Origin: JBBQYD01 sp942493075
Lineage (GTDB): Bacteria; Verrucomicrobiota; Verrucomicrobiia; Limisphaerales; UBA8199
Assembly: GCA_942493075.1 (NCBI GenBank)
Contig: OW818681.1
Coordinates: forward strand, 6,324,001-6,388,000
Length of the DNA stretch: 64,000 bases
Direction: 5' to 3'
The notes beneath the pieces were generated by a model, which had not been told where the DNA came from, did no database searches, and saw only the letters and a program-made list of their open reading frames with translations. Within the stretch, counting starts at the first letter, position 1. Each line of letters starts with the position of its first letter. A program made the translations under genes and the position numbers. Of the stretch, positions 9,165 to 16,920 are shown piece after piece.

Positions 9165-10015
9165 CGGTTCATTTCCTGTTCTCGTCGGTCCATGAGTCTT
9201 TTTAAAATGTCGTCTTCAGAGCCTCCTGAGGAGGGGGCTGCCTGGTTCGCTGAGTTATCTCCCGGCGCGTTGGATTGTTCTCCAGCAGCGGGCGCTGCGG
9301 CCGGGGCACCTTCAGGTGCAGGCCCAGTCTCGCCTGATGTCGGAGCCTGCCCGTTCGCCTCGGGCGACGGCATCGGCTGGCCCACTGAGAAGGTCCCTTC
9401 AGGCGGCTGCGGGAACTCGCCACTCCCGAATGGTGGTTGAAATTGCTGGGCCTGATCTTGAGTGTTGGTAATCGGTGTAGGGTTCGGTGGCACCTGAGAG
9501 CGCGAGCTGGTGCTTGTGCGCGCATCCGCAAACTCAGCACGTCCGCCAGTGCGCCAATCACCGCCATTGTCCCGGCGCAACTGCGAACCGACTTCGAGAA
9601 CAAACTCGTTGGTTCCCGCCTTCAGTATTACGGCATTGGCCTCGATGCTTGCCACCTGCAAACCCGCTACCGTTTCACCCTGCTTGGATGCCTTGCGGGA
9701 ATCCGCACTGCTGCCGTCAAAGAAGGCGAACGTCCCCTTCTCATAAGCCATCACGCCAACCAGGGCCAGCGTATCAACTCGTGAGGGACGGGTCGTTTCC
9801 CGAGGCCGTTCACCCGTTGAGCGTGCGTAGCGTTTCGGGTTAAAAATATTCCGCTCATAGACAAGTTTGTAATCGGAGAGCGAAGCATTCTTGGGCGCGG
9901 AATTTGTCTGGGCTTGCGCTGTCACGCCTGCGCCCGCGATCAAGCAAAGGCCGGCATACACCCCCAGGCGCCAATGGCTCCGTCGTGTTGCACCCACAAG
10001 TGTGTCAGATTTCAT
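9161..10015 (-). CDS. GspC-like inner-membrane/periplasmic protein
   Basis: 284 residues. The N-terminal hydrophobic segment (~15-35) is either a signal anchor or a cleavable signal ('AGAGVTAQAQ'). A region resembling the GspC homology region or PilP follows at ~45-150. It contains 'YERNIFNPKRY' (compare the R-(D/N)-(P/I)-F motif), then 'LALVGVMAYEKGTFAFFD', 'GLQVASIEANAVILKAG' and 'FVLEVGSQLRR'. The C-terminal ~120 residues are Pro/Ala/Gln-rich and disordered. In T2SS, GspC links the inner-membrane platform to the secretin N0 domain; the position directly before the N-domain gene fits. There is no PDZ domain. Assignment rests on weak motifs plus context, so PilP-like is an equally fair label. 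Confidence 0.7.
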   Translation of the reverse strand: MKSDTLVGATRRSHWRLGVYAGLCLIAGAGVTAQAQTNSAPKNASLSDYKLVYERNIFNPKRYARSTGERPRETTRPSRVDTLALVGVMAYEKGTFAFFDGSSADSRKASKQGETVAGLQVASIEANAVILKAGTNEFVLEVGSQLRRDNGGDWRTGGRAEFADARTSTSSRSQVPPNPTPITNTQDQAQQFQPPFGSGEFPQPPEGTFSVGQPMPSPEANGQAPTSGETGPAPEGAPAAAPAAGEQSNAPGDNSANQAAPSSGGSEDDILKRLMDRREQEMNR

Positions 10016-10548
10016 CGTTTCACCTCCGGGATCAACACCAGGCCGCTGATTTGCAGACCGACGGCCAATTGCTGGCCCTCCGCATCGCGTGCGCTCAACT
10101 CCAGGTTCTCAATCCGCACAGCCATGGGATCTTGCTCGAGGTTAAAGAGAAACCGCGCCACCGCGTTCAGACTTCCGGCTGCCTCAACCCGGCATTGCAG
10201 CGTGCGGAAGTTCTGCTCAGCTCGCTTCCATTGCGGGTTGATGGAGGTCACGCTGATCCGGCTTTCCTGCGACCATGTGTCAACTCCTTTGAGCAGCTTT
10301 TGCTCTGCTTGCGAGAGATCGTCTGGCAGCGTGTTGGTCTGCATGTTGTCCCAACGTGAGCGAAGTGTATCCTCCCGGGCAATCAGCGCCCGGCCTTCGG
10401 TCACTTTCTTTCGAAGGTCCGCGATGCGGGCGGAACGCGCTTTCCACGAAGCCTGCAACGGCGTGATCAGCAGCTTGTCCGCCGCGAATAATCCCACCGC
10501 CACGAGGGCGAGAATCAGCAGCAGTTGTTGTCGGTTCTTAATGTTCAC
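10012..10548 (-). CDS. GspM/PilO-like platform protein
   Basis: 178 residues from GTG 10548. This GTG overlaps the GspL stop as GTGA and has GGAGGT 7 nt upstream. The longer ATG frame at 10569 would lie inside gspL and lacks such a site. One TM helix is at ~7-25 ('LLLILALVAVGLFAADKLLI'), then a coiled-coil segment ('ARSARIADLRKKVTEGRAL') and a small ferredoxin-like alpha/beta domain ('QCRVEAAGSLNAVARFLFN...AVRIENLELSA'). This is the PilO/GspM architecture: a bitopic inner-membrane protein that pairs with GspL. The gene sits between gspL and gspC with 4-nt overlaps on both sides. Confidence 0.75.
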   Translation of the reverse strand: MNIKNRQQLLLILALVAVGLFAADKLLITPLQASWKARSARIADLRKKVTEGRALIAREDTLRSRWDNMQTNTLPDDLSQAEQKLLKGVDTWSQESRISVTSINPQWKRAEQNFRTLQCRVEAAGSLNAVARFLFNLEQDPMAVRIENLELSARDAEGQQLAVGLQISGLVLIPEVKR

Positions 10549-11993
10549 TCCGCACCTCCTTCGCTCCATTGAAAATCAAAGGTAAACTGGGTCGGAGCGC
10601 GCCCACGTATTTGGTTCACCTGCACATCGGCAACGCCGCGCGAGGCGCGCAGGCGGTCGAGAGTTTTTAGCAATGCCTGGTTGTCCTTCGCGGAGCCGGA
10701 GCAAGTCACAGTCGAAAGATCTTTGATCTCAACGCTCTTGGCGGAGACCGATCCCTCCTCCGGAAAGGCAGAGGTAAGCTGGCGCAAGATGCGCAACGCG
10801 CGATGGCTCCCATCGTACCACGGACGAAACTGCCTGATCCTATCCCTGGTCTTTTCCAGGTCCTGCACTTTGGCGGACATGGCAGACCATTGTGATTCCA
10901 GGCGCATGAGGTTCCATTGCTGATAGCCAAACGCGGCCATGCCGGCCACGAGCAGCAGCACTGCGGCCGCCCCCGCTATCCTCAAGCGTCCGGATGAGTA
11001 ACGACTGGAAAACCGTTGAAATTGGCTCTGCCTGGGAGGAAGGAACTCGAATGGCAGCTTGTGCTCAGCCAAATAGTTGGCAGCCAGGCTAAGGGGCATC
11101 GATACTGAAGTTTCCGAAGGGAGCTGCAGGCCCACTTCACCCGGCGCATAGCGGGAGACCACATCAACCTTCAGGCCAGACGATTCGAGCCTTAGATCCA
11201 GTTCATCGGCGAGCTGCTGCGCGAGGCTCGGGGGCCCAAACACGCGCACCTGCCGAACCTGATCCCGCACCTCAGCCGGAAGTTGGCCCAAGGTTACCCG
11301 AGCTTCACGCGCCACAATGGGCGCATTCAATACCTTGCGTCCCGTCTCGTTTTCGAGGGCGCTCTCCAGGGTGCGCAGTGCCACAATCCCGCCATTCCAG
11401 GTCACCTGCAAGCTCACCTGGTTCTCACCAATGCTCAAAGCCATGATGCCTTTGGAGGGCTCACGGTCCGGCGGTTGTAATGCGACGATTCCAAGCGAAA
11501 AGCTTAATGGCACCAGGCGCGCCGCTCGCAACACCTGTTCCATCAACGTCAGGCTCGTGAGCGGGATTCCTGTCAGTTGCGCATAGGACTTGGCGCCTCT
11601 CACTTCGGTCCGCGCTACCGCTACCTGCAACGTCGCAGGGTCACATGGAAAATTGCGCTCGGCTTCGATTTGGAAAAAGCTCGCAACATCTGCTGCCGGA
11701 ATTTCGGGCATCTCCACCTGCGCAGCGAGCACCCAGCTCAACGGCAGGCCGATGATGCAGTAGCGTTCGCGAATACCCGCAGTATCCAGATGGTTGCGGA
11801 TCTCGCGCCCAACCAGCTCGGGAGCCGCGGTCAGCGGATGCAATGACAGTGCCACGCTCAAGGTCTGCTGCACGTGCAGCGAGCCGTTGGTGCGCTTGAG
11901 CACGACGCCTTCCAGGCGCCCGCCTTCCAGCGCGAGCCCGAGCAGGGACGGCACCCGTTTGCGCCCTTTTCTATTTAGCAGCGATTCGATCAT
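10545..11993 (-). CDS. GspL-like protein (PilM-PilN type fusion)
   Basis: 482 residues. The N-terminal ~300 residues have the actin-like PilM/GspL fold: 'SLLGLALEGGRLEGVVLKR', then 'YCIIGLPLSWVLAAQVEMP', a Glu-rich helix 'FFQIEAERNFPCD' and 'GIMALSIGENQVSLQV'. A TM helix at ~340-360 ('IAGAAAVLLLVAGMAAFGY') follows. A PilN/GspL-type coiled coil and ferredoxin-like periplasmic domain come last ('LESQWSAMSAKVQDLEKTR', 'AKSVEIKDLSTVTCSGSAK'). It would recruit the GspE ATPase to the membrane and pair with GspM. The start overlaps the gspK 3' end by 23 nt. Confidence 0.8.
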   Translation of the reverse strand: MIESLLNRKGRKRVPSLLGLALEGGRLEGVVLKRTNGSLHVQQTLSVALSLHPLTAAPELVGREIRNHLDTAGIRERYCIIGLPLSWVLAAQVEMPEIPAADVASFFQIEAERNFPCDPATLQVAVARTEVRGAKSYAQLTGIPLTSLTLMEQVLRAARLVPLSFSLGIVALQPPDREPSKGIMALSIGENQVSLQVTWNGGIVALRTLESALENETGRKVLNAPIVAREARVTLGQLPAEVRDQVRQVRVFGPPSLAQQLADELDLRLESSGLKVDVVSRYAPGEVGLQLPSETSVSMPLSLAANYLAEHKLPFEFLPPRQSQFQRFSSRYSSGRLRIAGAAAVLLLVAGMAAFGYQQWNLMRLESQWSAMSAKVQDLEKTRDRIRQFRPWYDGSHRALRILRQLTSAFPEEGSVSAKSVEIKDLSTVTCSGSAKDNQALLKTLDRLRASRGVADVQVNQIRGRAPTQFTFDFQWSEGGAE

Positions 11994-13440
11994 TTCGGTT
12001 GTTGTTAGGTGAAAAGAGTTCCTGGCGCAGCGTTTTGCCCAGCGCCCAGCCCAGCCCGGTCATATCCCGGCGATAAATCACACGCGGGGTCCCGGTGGAG
12101 GTGTCCAGCACCACGCGCATGCGGCGATAACCCCGGCCATGAGCGCCGACTGCCGCGATGTCAGCCGTGAACTGATAGCTCTGGGTGGTGATGCAATCCG
12201 TTTCCTGCAGCTCATCCAGGACTGAACTGTTGTTTGACCCCATGGCTTCAACCAGCCATGCGACCGATGTCAGCTTGTCCGAGTTGCTGTTGCGATACTC
12301 GATCACTGTCCGCACCAGGTCCTCGTTGTCGATGAACCCCGGGAGACAGGACAACACTGCCGCGCTGGCCGTGTTGACATTGATGCGCCCTTCAATAAAA
12401 GTCCCGTTTGTGAGAGTGAGTTTGTCCGATATCAGGGCGAACTCTTCCGCGGTCAACCCGCTGCGCCGGTAAAAATCCAGGAGACTTGAAAAGGTCACTG
12501 CGGAAGTTCCGCCGCCGCCTGGTTGTCCACCCGGTTGTCCCCCGGGCTGCCCGCCGCCACCACCTCCACCGCCGCCGCCACCTGAAATATTCAACGCTTG
12601 CATGACCGAATCCCGGCGGCCTTGCGCCAGATACTCATCCAACAACGCGCTGAATTCCTGGCTCGATGAAGAAAGCGTCGTGATGTTCACCCGGGCAACA
12701 CCGTTGCTGTAGGTGTTCGGTTCGCGTGAAAAAACCGTCACATACTCCAGCAGCCCACAATCGAGTTGCCCATTGTTGTCTGTATCTTCTTCGTTCGGAT
12801 CAAGCACGCCGTTGAAGTTGAGATCTTCCCCCTGCAATAACTCGAGGTCGGCGCCCATCAACAGGCGTAATTCCTCGGGTGATTCAAACGGGGCTTGCTT
12901 GCACTCGTAAGCGGGGGTTTGCATCCCGTAATAAGTGAAAGTCACGCCTGGGCCGTTTGTCCCGCGCCAATCGAGGATGGCCGCTGTCAGTTCCTCGGTC
13001 ATCCATGGAAGCTGATAAAGCATGTTGCTGGGAGCGGTGTTGAGGTTGACACGAGAAGCCTCATCCACCAGGGCGAACGTCAGCATGTCCCCGGTCGGTT
13101 CGGCATTGGTATCCCGTCCGATCAACCAGAAACGCGGGCTGCCATTTGCATCCGTTCCCTGAGTGCGGCTGGAGAGTGAAACGCCTTCCCGCGAGTAATT
13201 GGCTGGATCGGGAACCAGCCCATTCGTCTCCAGCCCGTAAAGCATGCACGAGAGGTAGCGCGTGGCACCATCGATGGCTTGCTCGGCCGCAATCCCTTCC
13301 GCACGATTCGAGCCTGCCCGCAGCTCATACATCATCGAATACGCAAAATAGATCGTGAGGCTGATCAGCCCGAGCGACACCCATAACACAATGATGAAGG
13401 CCGAACCGTTGCTGCCTGCGCTGGTGACGCGAGCGTTCAT
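11971..13440 (-). CDS. gspK: GspK-like minor pseudopilin
   Basis: 489 residues. A short N-terminus precedes a pilin-like hydrophobic helix ('GSAFIIVLWVSLGLISLTIYFAY'). A globular region follows with two helix-hairpin-helix-like SAM segments ('EASRVNLNTAPSNMLYQLP' and 'GRINVNTASAAVLSCLPGF'), as in GspK. A calcium-type acidic stretch ('NFNGVLDPNEEDTDNNGQ') resembles EF-like or dockerin-like loops. A run of eleven glycines followed by repeated GGQP (~300-325) splits the globular domain. GspK caps the pseudopilus tip with GspI/GspJ. The helix lacks the usual GFTLxE consensus but keeps the N-terminal hydrophobic segment, as is common in GspK. It starts at ATG 13440, overlapping the gspJ stop by 4 nt. 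Confidence 0.85.
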   Translation of the reverse strand: MNARVTSAGSNGSAFIIVLWVSLGLISLTIYFAYSMMYELRAGSNRAEGIAAEQAIDGATRYLSCMLYGLETNGLVPDPANYSREGVSLSSRTQGTDANGSPRFWLIGRDTNAEPTGDMLTFALVDEASRVNLNTAPSNMLYQLPWMTEELTAAILDWRGTNGPGVTFTYYGMQTPAYECKQAPFESPEELRLLMGADLELLQGEDLNFNGVLDPNEEDTDNNGQLDCGLLEYVTVFSREPNTYSNGVARVNITTLSSSSQEFSALLDEYLAQGRRDSVMQALNISGGGGGGGGGGGQPGGQPGGQPGGGGTSAVTFSSLLDFYRRSGLTAEEFALISDKLTLTNGTFIEGRINVNTASAAVLSCLPGFIDNEDLVRTVIEYRNSNSDKLTSVAWLVEAMGSNNSSVLDELQETDCITTQSYQFTADIAAVGAHGRGYRRMRVVLDTSTGTPRVIYRRDMTGLGWALGKTLRQELFSPNNNRNDRIAAK

Positions 13441-14183
13441 TGGTTCACCTCCTCAACCGTGGCGGTCGTCGTCTCGTTGGTGCTCGTCACCACGTTTGTG
13501 GCCGATTGCACAACCACCGGGAGCATCAGCTCATAGGTCCGGGATTCGGCTGAAGTCGATTCCGTTGCGTCCTCATCGTCTGCCATCTCAATCTGCACCC
13601 GCACAGCCGTAGGCAGGTTGGATTCGGTAAGAGAAGTATCCCATGTGGAAACCCAGGCATTGCCGTTATAACAGGTCACTTCCAGGTTCTGCACGCCGCT
13701 CAGAAGAATCTCTTCGTGCGGTGTTTCCGTAAGTGCTGTCAGCAAGTTCCGATTCACCGAACGCATGAGCTCCTTGGAAGCGCGCCGCCCGCCGGTGCTG
13801 CTCTCGCGCAGCTCATAGATCACTTCCTGGATTTCCCCGTAGGGTTCGGTGTCGTCCAAAGCGGCGGTGGTCGTCGAGAACTGCAGGCCATTAGCGCCCC
13901 CAAATTGAGAATCCAGCGCACCGCAACGGAAGGCGCCCGACATGATACCCCCAGGCCAAACGACGCCCCGGATGTCCCGCCGGATAACCGTCAACGCTGG
14001 ATGCACGATCGAAACGGTTTCGAGTGATGCCACCGTGCGGTCGCGCAAACGCATTGCGCTGTAGAACACACCGCCAATAGCCGCGAGTACCACAGCGGAA
14101 ATCGATAACGCCAGCACCGCTTCAATCAGCGTGAACGCGTGACAGCGCGCGCTTTTCTCAAGGTATGCTGGCTGGGTCCTCAC
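13437..14183 (-). CDS. gspJ: GspJ-like minor pseudopilin
   Basis: 248 residues starting at GTG 14183, which overlaps the gspI stop as GTGA. The class III prepilin signal is 'CHAFTLIEAVLALSISAVV': cleavage is expected before Phe, with Ala replacing the usual Gly at -1, and Glu at +5 is present. The C-terminal domain includes 'VIYELRESSTGGRRASKELMRSVNRNLL', typical of GspJ ('RRELLRRVDR...'). The C-terminal tail is Thr/Glu-rich. It is part of the pseudopilus tip complex with GspI, GspK and GspH. Confidence 0.8.
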   Translation of the reverse strand: MRTQPAYLEKSARCHAFTLIEAVLALSISAVVLAAIGGVFYSAMRLRDRTVASLETVSIVHPALTVIRRDIRGVVWPGGIMSGAFRCGALDSQFGGANGLQFSTTTAALDDTEPYGEIQEVIYELRESSTGGRRASKELMRSVNRNLLTALTETPHEEILLSGVQNLEVTCYNGNAWVSTWDTSLTESNLPTAVRVQIEMADDEDATESTSAESRTYELMLPVVVQSATNVVTSTNETTTATVEEVNQ

Positions 14184-14647
14184 AATGTGCTCGTCGTGTT
14201 GAGGAGGTTGGTCTGGCTTGTGGTGGTGTTCTCATCCACCAGTGTGCTCAGCGTGAATACCTGGTTCTGGCCCTGGGCGGAAAAGCTCACATCCACGGAG
14301 AGCAACCGCATGGAGCTCACATTGCGATCCTCCATCCACGGTTCATTTCGCAATGTCCATTCAAACTCCAGCGCTCCCTGGCGGCTTCTACCCGTCTGAG
14401 ACGATTGACTCCAGTTGGTCAGAATAATGGCTTCGTTCAGCACGCGTTCTGCAACCAACCCGGCTTGGTAACGGCGCCCGGCAACTTCTCCTGCTCGGCT
14501 GGCGACGCTCAATCCCTGCATCACAACGGGAATGACAATCGCCATGAATAACAACGCTGCGAGCACTTCCACCAGGGTGAATCCCCGGGAGAGTGCTTCG
14601 CTGCGGCAGCGAACGCCGCGCTTAACGTTGGTCTGTGGCAATTTCAT
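14180..14647 (-). CDS. gspI: GspI-like minor pseudopilin
   Basis: 155 residues from ATG 14647; a TTG six bases upstream is a less likely start. The prepilin cleavage motif is 'LSRGFTLVEVLAALLFMAIV' with Gly-1, Phe+1 and Glu+5, followed by the hydrophobic N-terminal helix. The mature domain contains 'GLVAERVLNEAI' and 'FEWTLRNEPWMEDRNV'. A Thr/Ser-rich C-terminus replaces the usual end. The gene overlaps the 3' end of gspH by 26 nt. The order H-I-J-K matches the tip pseudopilin block of T2SS operons. Confidence 0.8.
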   Translation of the reverse strand: MKLPQTNVKRGVRCRSEALSRGFTLVEVLAALLFMAIVIPVVMQGLSVASRAGEVAGRRYQAGLVAERVLNEAIILTNWSQSSQTGRSRQGALEFEWTLRNEPWMEDRNVSSMRLLSVDVSFSAQGQNQVFTLSTLVDENTTTSQTNLLNTTSTL

Positions 14648-15185
14648 ATCCAAGCCGGTTGCGGCTTTGCACGATGGAAATAGTGAACCCCTCGTCCTCG
14701 CTTAACCTGATCGCGCTGGGGCTTGTCTCCGCAATCGTGCCGTCGGGCATGAACCGTATGGCCGGGAATGCTGCGTGTTTTCCCTGCACCTGGGTTCGCG
14801 AGGAACTGCTCCGCTGTTGGGTCAAAGTGGTCGTGCGCGGAACTGTGGTTGCCGCGACGGTTTCCACCCGCAGATTCTCGTCGAGCGTGAACTCGACTTC
14901 CTTTGAATCCGTGTCCTCGTAGCTTGGATCGGCTGCCAGGCCGAACTTCCGGCTGCTGGCGTCCACCCACAGATCCATGGGCAAACCCTCGGAAGCTGCC
15001 CGTTCCTGCCCATAACGCACAAGAGAGAGCAAGCGGCGTGCTTCTGAATTCAACGCCCGCCCCCGAAAGAATTTGGCGAGTGATGGTGCCGTCAGACCAA
15101 CCGCCACGGTAAGGATCGCCATCACCAGGATCAGTTCGATCAAGGTGAAGGCGCGCGCGGGGCGTATTGGTCTGGCGATTTGCAT
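14622..15185 (-). CDS. gspH: GspH-like minor pseudopilin
   Basis: 187 residues. The prepilin motif is 'PARAFTLIELILVMAILTVAV' (Ala at -1, Phe+1, Glu+5). GspH-type features follow: 'LNSEARRLLSLVRYGQERAASEGLP', then beta strands ('LWVDASSRKFGLAADP' and 'FPAIRFMPDGTIAETSP'). The gene begins 5 bp after the gspG stop. It forms the collar between the major pseudopilus shaft and the tip. The cleavage site has Ala, not Gly, as in the gspJ product here, which may reflect the specificity of this organism's prepilin peptidase; that peptidase is not in this window. Confidence 0.82.
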   Translation of the reverse strand: MQIARPIRPARAFTLIELILVMAILTVAVGLTAPSLAKFFRGRALNSEARRLLSLVRYGQERAASEGLPMDLWVDASSRKFGLAADPSYEDTDSKEVEFTLDENLRVETVAATTVPRTTTLTQQRSSSSRTQVQGKHAAFPAIRFMPDGTIAETSPSAIRLSEDEGFTISIVQSRNRLGYEIATDQR

Positions 15186-15190
15186 GAAAA

Positions 15191-15649
15191 CTAGCGGCTA
15201 TCCTGGGTCCAGTTACCGATGGCCTTGTCACCTCCGGGAGGTCCGGAAGAACTCACATCGTAGGAATCGGGGTTATGCCGTCCGGGGCATTCGTAAATGT
15301 ATTCGCCGCCCCAAGGGTCCTGTGGAACGCGGTCGCTTTGGAGGTAAGGTCCGCGCCAATTCTGGGCGTCGCGCGGTTTGACGATCAGATCCTGCAAGCC
15401 GCTCTTTCCCTTGGGATAGTAGCCGTTATCTACTTCGAAGGCGTCGAGAGCCGTGCGGAAGGTGGAGATCTGGGTGCGAACGGCCTGTTCCTTGGCCTGC
15501 TCTGTGCGGCCTGAGAACTTCGGAATGACGATGGCCGCGAGGATGCCGAGAATAACGAGAACGAGGAGCAGCTCGACCAAAGTAAAGCCTCGCTGCTTGA
15601 CTAAGCGCCTTGCTTGAATCCCTTGTGGGTTTTGTGGTTGTAGTTTCAT
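15191..15649 (-). CDS. gspG: Major pseudopilin GspG
   Basis: 152 residues, close to the family's usual 140-150. The prepilin motif is 'KQRGFTLVELLLVLVILGIL' with Gly-1 and Glu+5. Next come 'PKFSGRTEQAKEQAVRTQI', 'ALDAFEVDNGYYPKGKSGL' and the GspG hallmark 'RGPYLQSDRVPQDPWGGEYIY'. It polymerises into the periplasmic pseudopilus that drives export. This is the most confidently assigned pseudopilin of the operon and identifies the system as T2SS rather than type IV pili. It starts 17 bp after the gspF stop. Confidence 0.93.
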   Translation of the reverse strand: MKLQPQNPQGIQARRLVKQRGFTLVELLLVLVILGILAAIVIPKFSGRTEQAKEQAVRTQISTFRTALDAFEVDNGYYPKGKSGLQDLIVKPRDAQNWRGPYLQSDRVPQDPWGGEYIYECPGRHNPDSYDVSSSGPPGGDKAIGNWTQDSR

Positions 15650-15666
15650 TTGCTCAATTTGTGGTG

Positions 15667-16914
15667 TTACTTGATGTAATCCTGCAGGGTAAAGATGGGC
15701 AGCACCATGCTGATGAAAATAGTGCCGATGAATGCCGCGATCAGAAAGAGCATGAGCGGCTCGGCGAACGCCACAGCCGTCTTGAGCTGCCGGTCCAGAT
15801 CACCTTCGGTTACGTTCGCGATTCGCACCAGTTCCTGGTCTAATCGACCGCTCTCTTCAGCAACGGAAATCATTTCCAACACAGAGCTCGGAAAGAGCCC
15901 GCGGCATTCGGCAAGGCTCGCGCCCAACTGCCCGCCTGCCTGCACCCGCTCAATGGAGCTGGATACTGCATCGACCAGGATCTGGTTCCCGATCGATTTC
16001 CGCGCCACATTCAGCCCCTGGACCAGCGGCACGCCCGCTGCCAGCAATGTCCCGAGCATCCGGCAGAAACGGGACATCGCGAATTGGGCTACCAGCGGTC
16101 CTATTGCAGGCAGCTTCAGAATGAATCCTTCCCACGCGCGCTTCCCGCTTTCAGATGTAAACCAGTTCCGCAGCAGATAACCGCCAATCACCAGCACCAT
16201 CAGGACGATCAAACCATACGAGCGAATGCCCTCGCTCATGCCGATCACGATCTGTGTGGGCAACGGCAGTGCTGCGTTGAACCCTTTAAACACCAGTTGA
16301 AAACGAGGAATGAAAAAGGTGAGCAGAAATACCAGCACGCCAACCGCCATTAACAGCAGGATCGCCGGGTAGAGCATGGCAGCCATGACCTTGCTCTTGA
16401 GCTCTTTTTCACGCATCTGAAAGTCCGCAATCTGCGCGAGAACAAGATCGAGGAACCCGCCGGTTTCCCCCGCTTGCACCATGGCGACGTAAACCCGGGG
16501 GAAAGTATCCGGTGACTTCGCCATCGCATCGGCCAACGACATGCCATCGATCACGCGATCGTGGATCTCTTTCCACTTGGCTTGCGCCGCCGGCATGGAG
16601 GCCTCCCGATATAAAATGACGAGTGCGCGGCTCAGCGGCACGCCCGCTGCCAATAAGCTGGAAAGCAGCCGTGTGAAATTCTCCAATGCCCTTGCGGGAA
16701 TCGCACCCGGCTTGCGCCCGAAAGAAAGATCAAACCCGGCAGTTGCGGCCTTGGATTCGGCCTTTGCAGCCGGACCATTGCGCTCTTTGAGGCTCACCGG
16801 GCGCAGCCCGAGCCCGCCGATCTGCGCGAACGCTTCATGCCTCCCGGGTGCTTCCAATTGGCCTTCGGTCATCAGGCCGTCGGATTTCAACGCGCGATAT
16901 TCGTAAACGGGCAT
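15667..16914 (-). CDS. gspF: Inner-membrane platform protein GspF
   Basis: 415 residues, typical length. It begins 'MPVYEYRALKSDGLMTEG', the standard GspF/PilC N-terminus. Two T2SSF domains (each six helices) are evident: 'FTRLLSSLLAAGVPLSRAL' and 'FCRMLGTLLAAGVPLVQGL', each followed by a TM segment. The segments are 'AAMLYPAILLLMAVGVLVFLLTFFIP', 'IVLMVLVIGGYLL' and the C-terminal 'FAEPLMLFLIAAFIGTIFISMVLPIF'. It transmits GspE ATPase motion to the pseudopilus. The gene starts 6 bp after the gspE stop. Confidence 0.94.
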   Translation of the reverse strand: MPVYEYRALKSDGLMTEGQLEAPGRHEAFAQIGGLGLRPVSLKERNGPAAKAESKAATAGFDLSFGRKPGAIPARALENFTRLLSSLLAAGVPLSRALVILYREASMPAAQAKWKEIHDRVIDGMSLADAMAKSPDTFPRVYVAMVQAGETGGFLDLVLAQIADFQMREKELKSKVMAAMLYPAILLLMAVGVLVFLLTFFIPRFQLVFKGFNAALPLPTQIVIGMSEGIRSYGLIVLMVLVIGGYLLRNWFTSESGKRAWEGFILKLPAIGPLVAQFAMSRFCRMLGTLLAAGVPLVQGLNVARKSIGNQILVDAVSSSIERVQAGGQLGASLAECRGLFPSSVLEMISVAEESGRLDQELVRIANVTEGDLDRQLKTAVAFAEPLMLFLIAAFIGTIFISMVLPIFTLQDYIK

Positions 16915-16920
16915 GGGATA

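Noticed and set aside
12520..12590. Tandem repeat in gspK read as a CRISPR or minisatellite
   Set aside because: It is an in-frame Gly/GGQP codon repeat inside gspK with no spacers.
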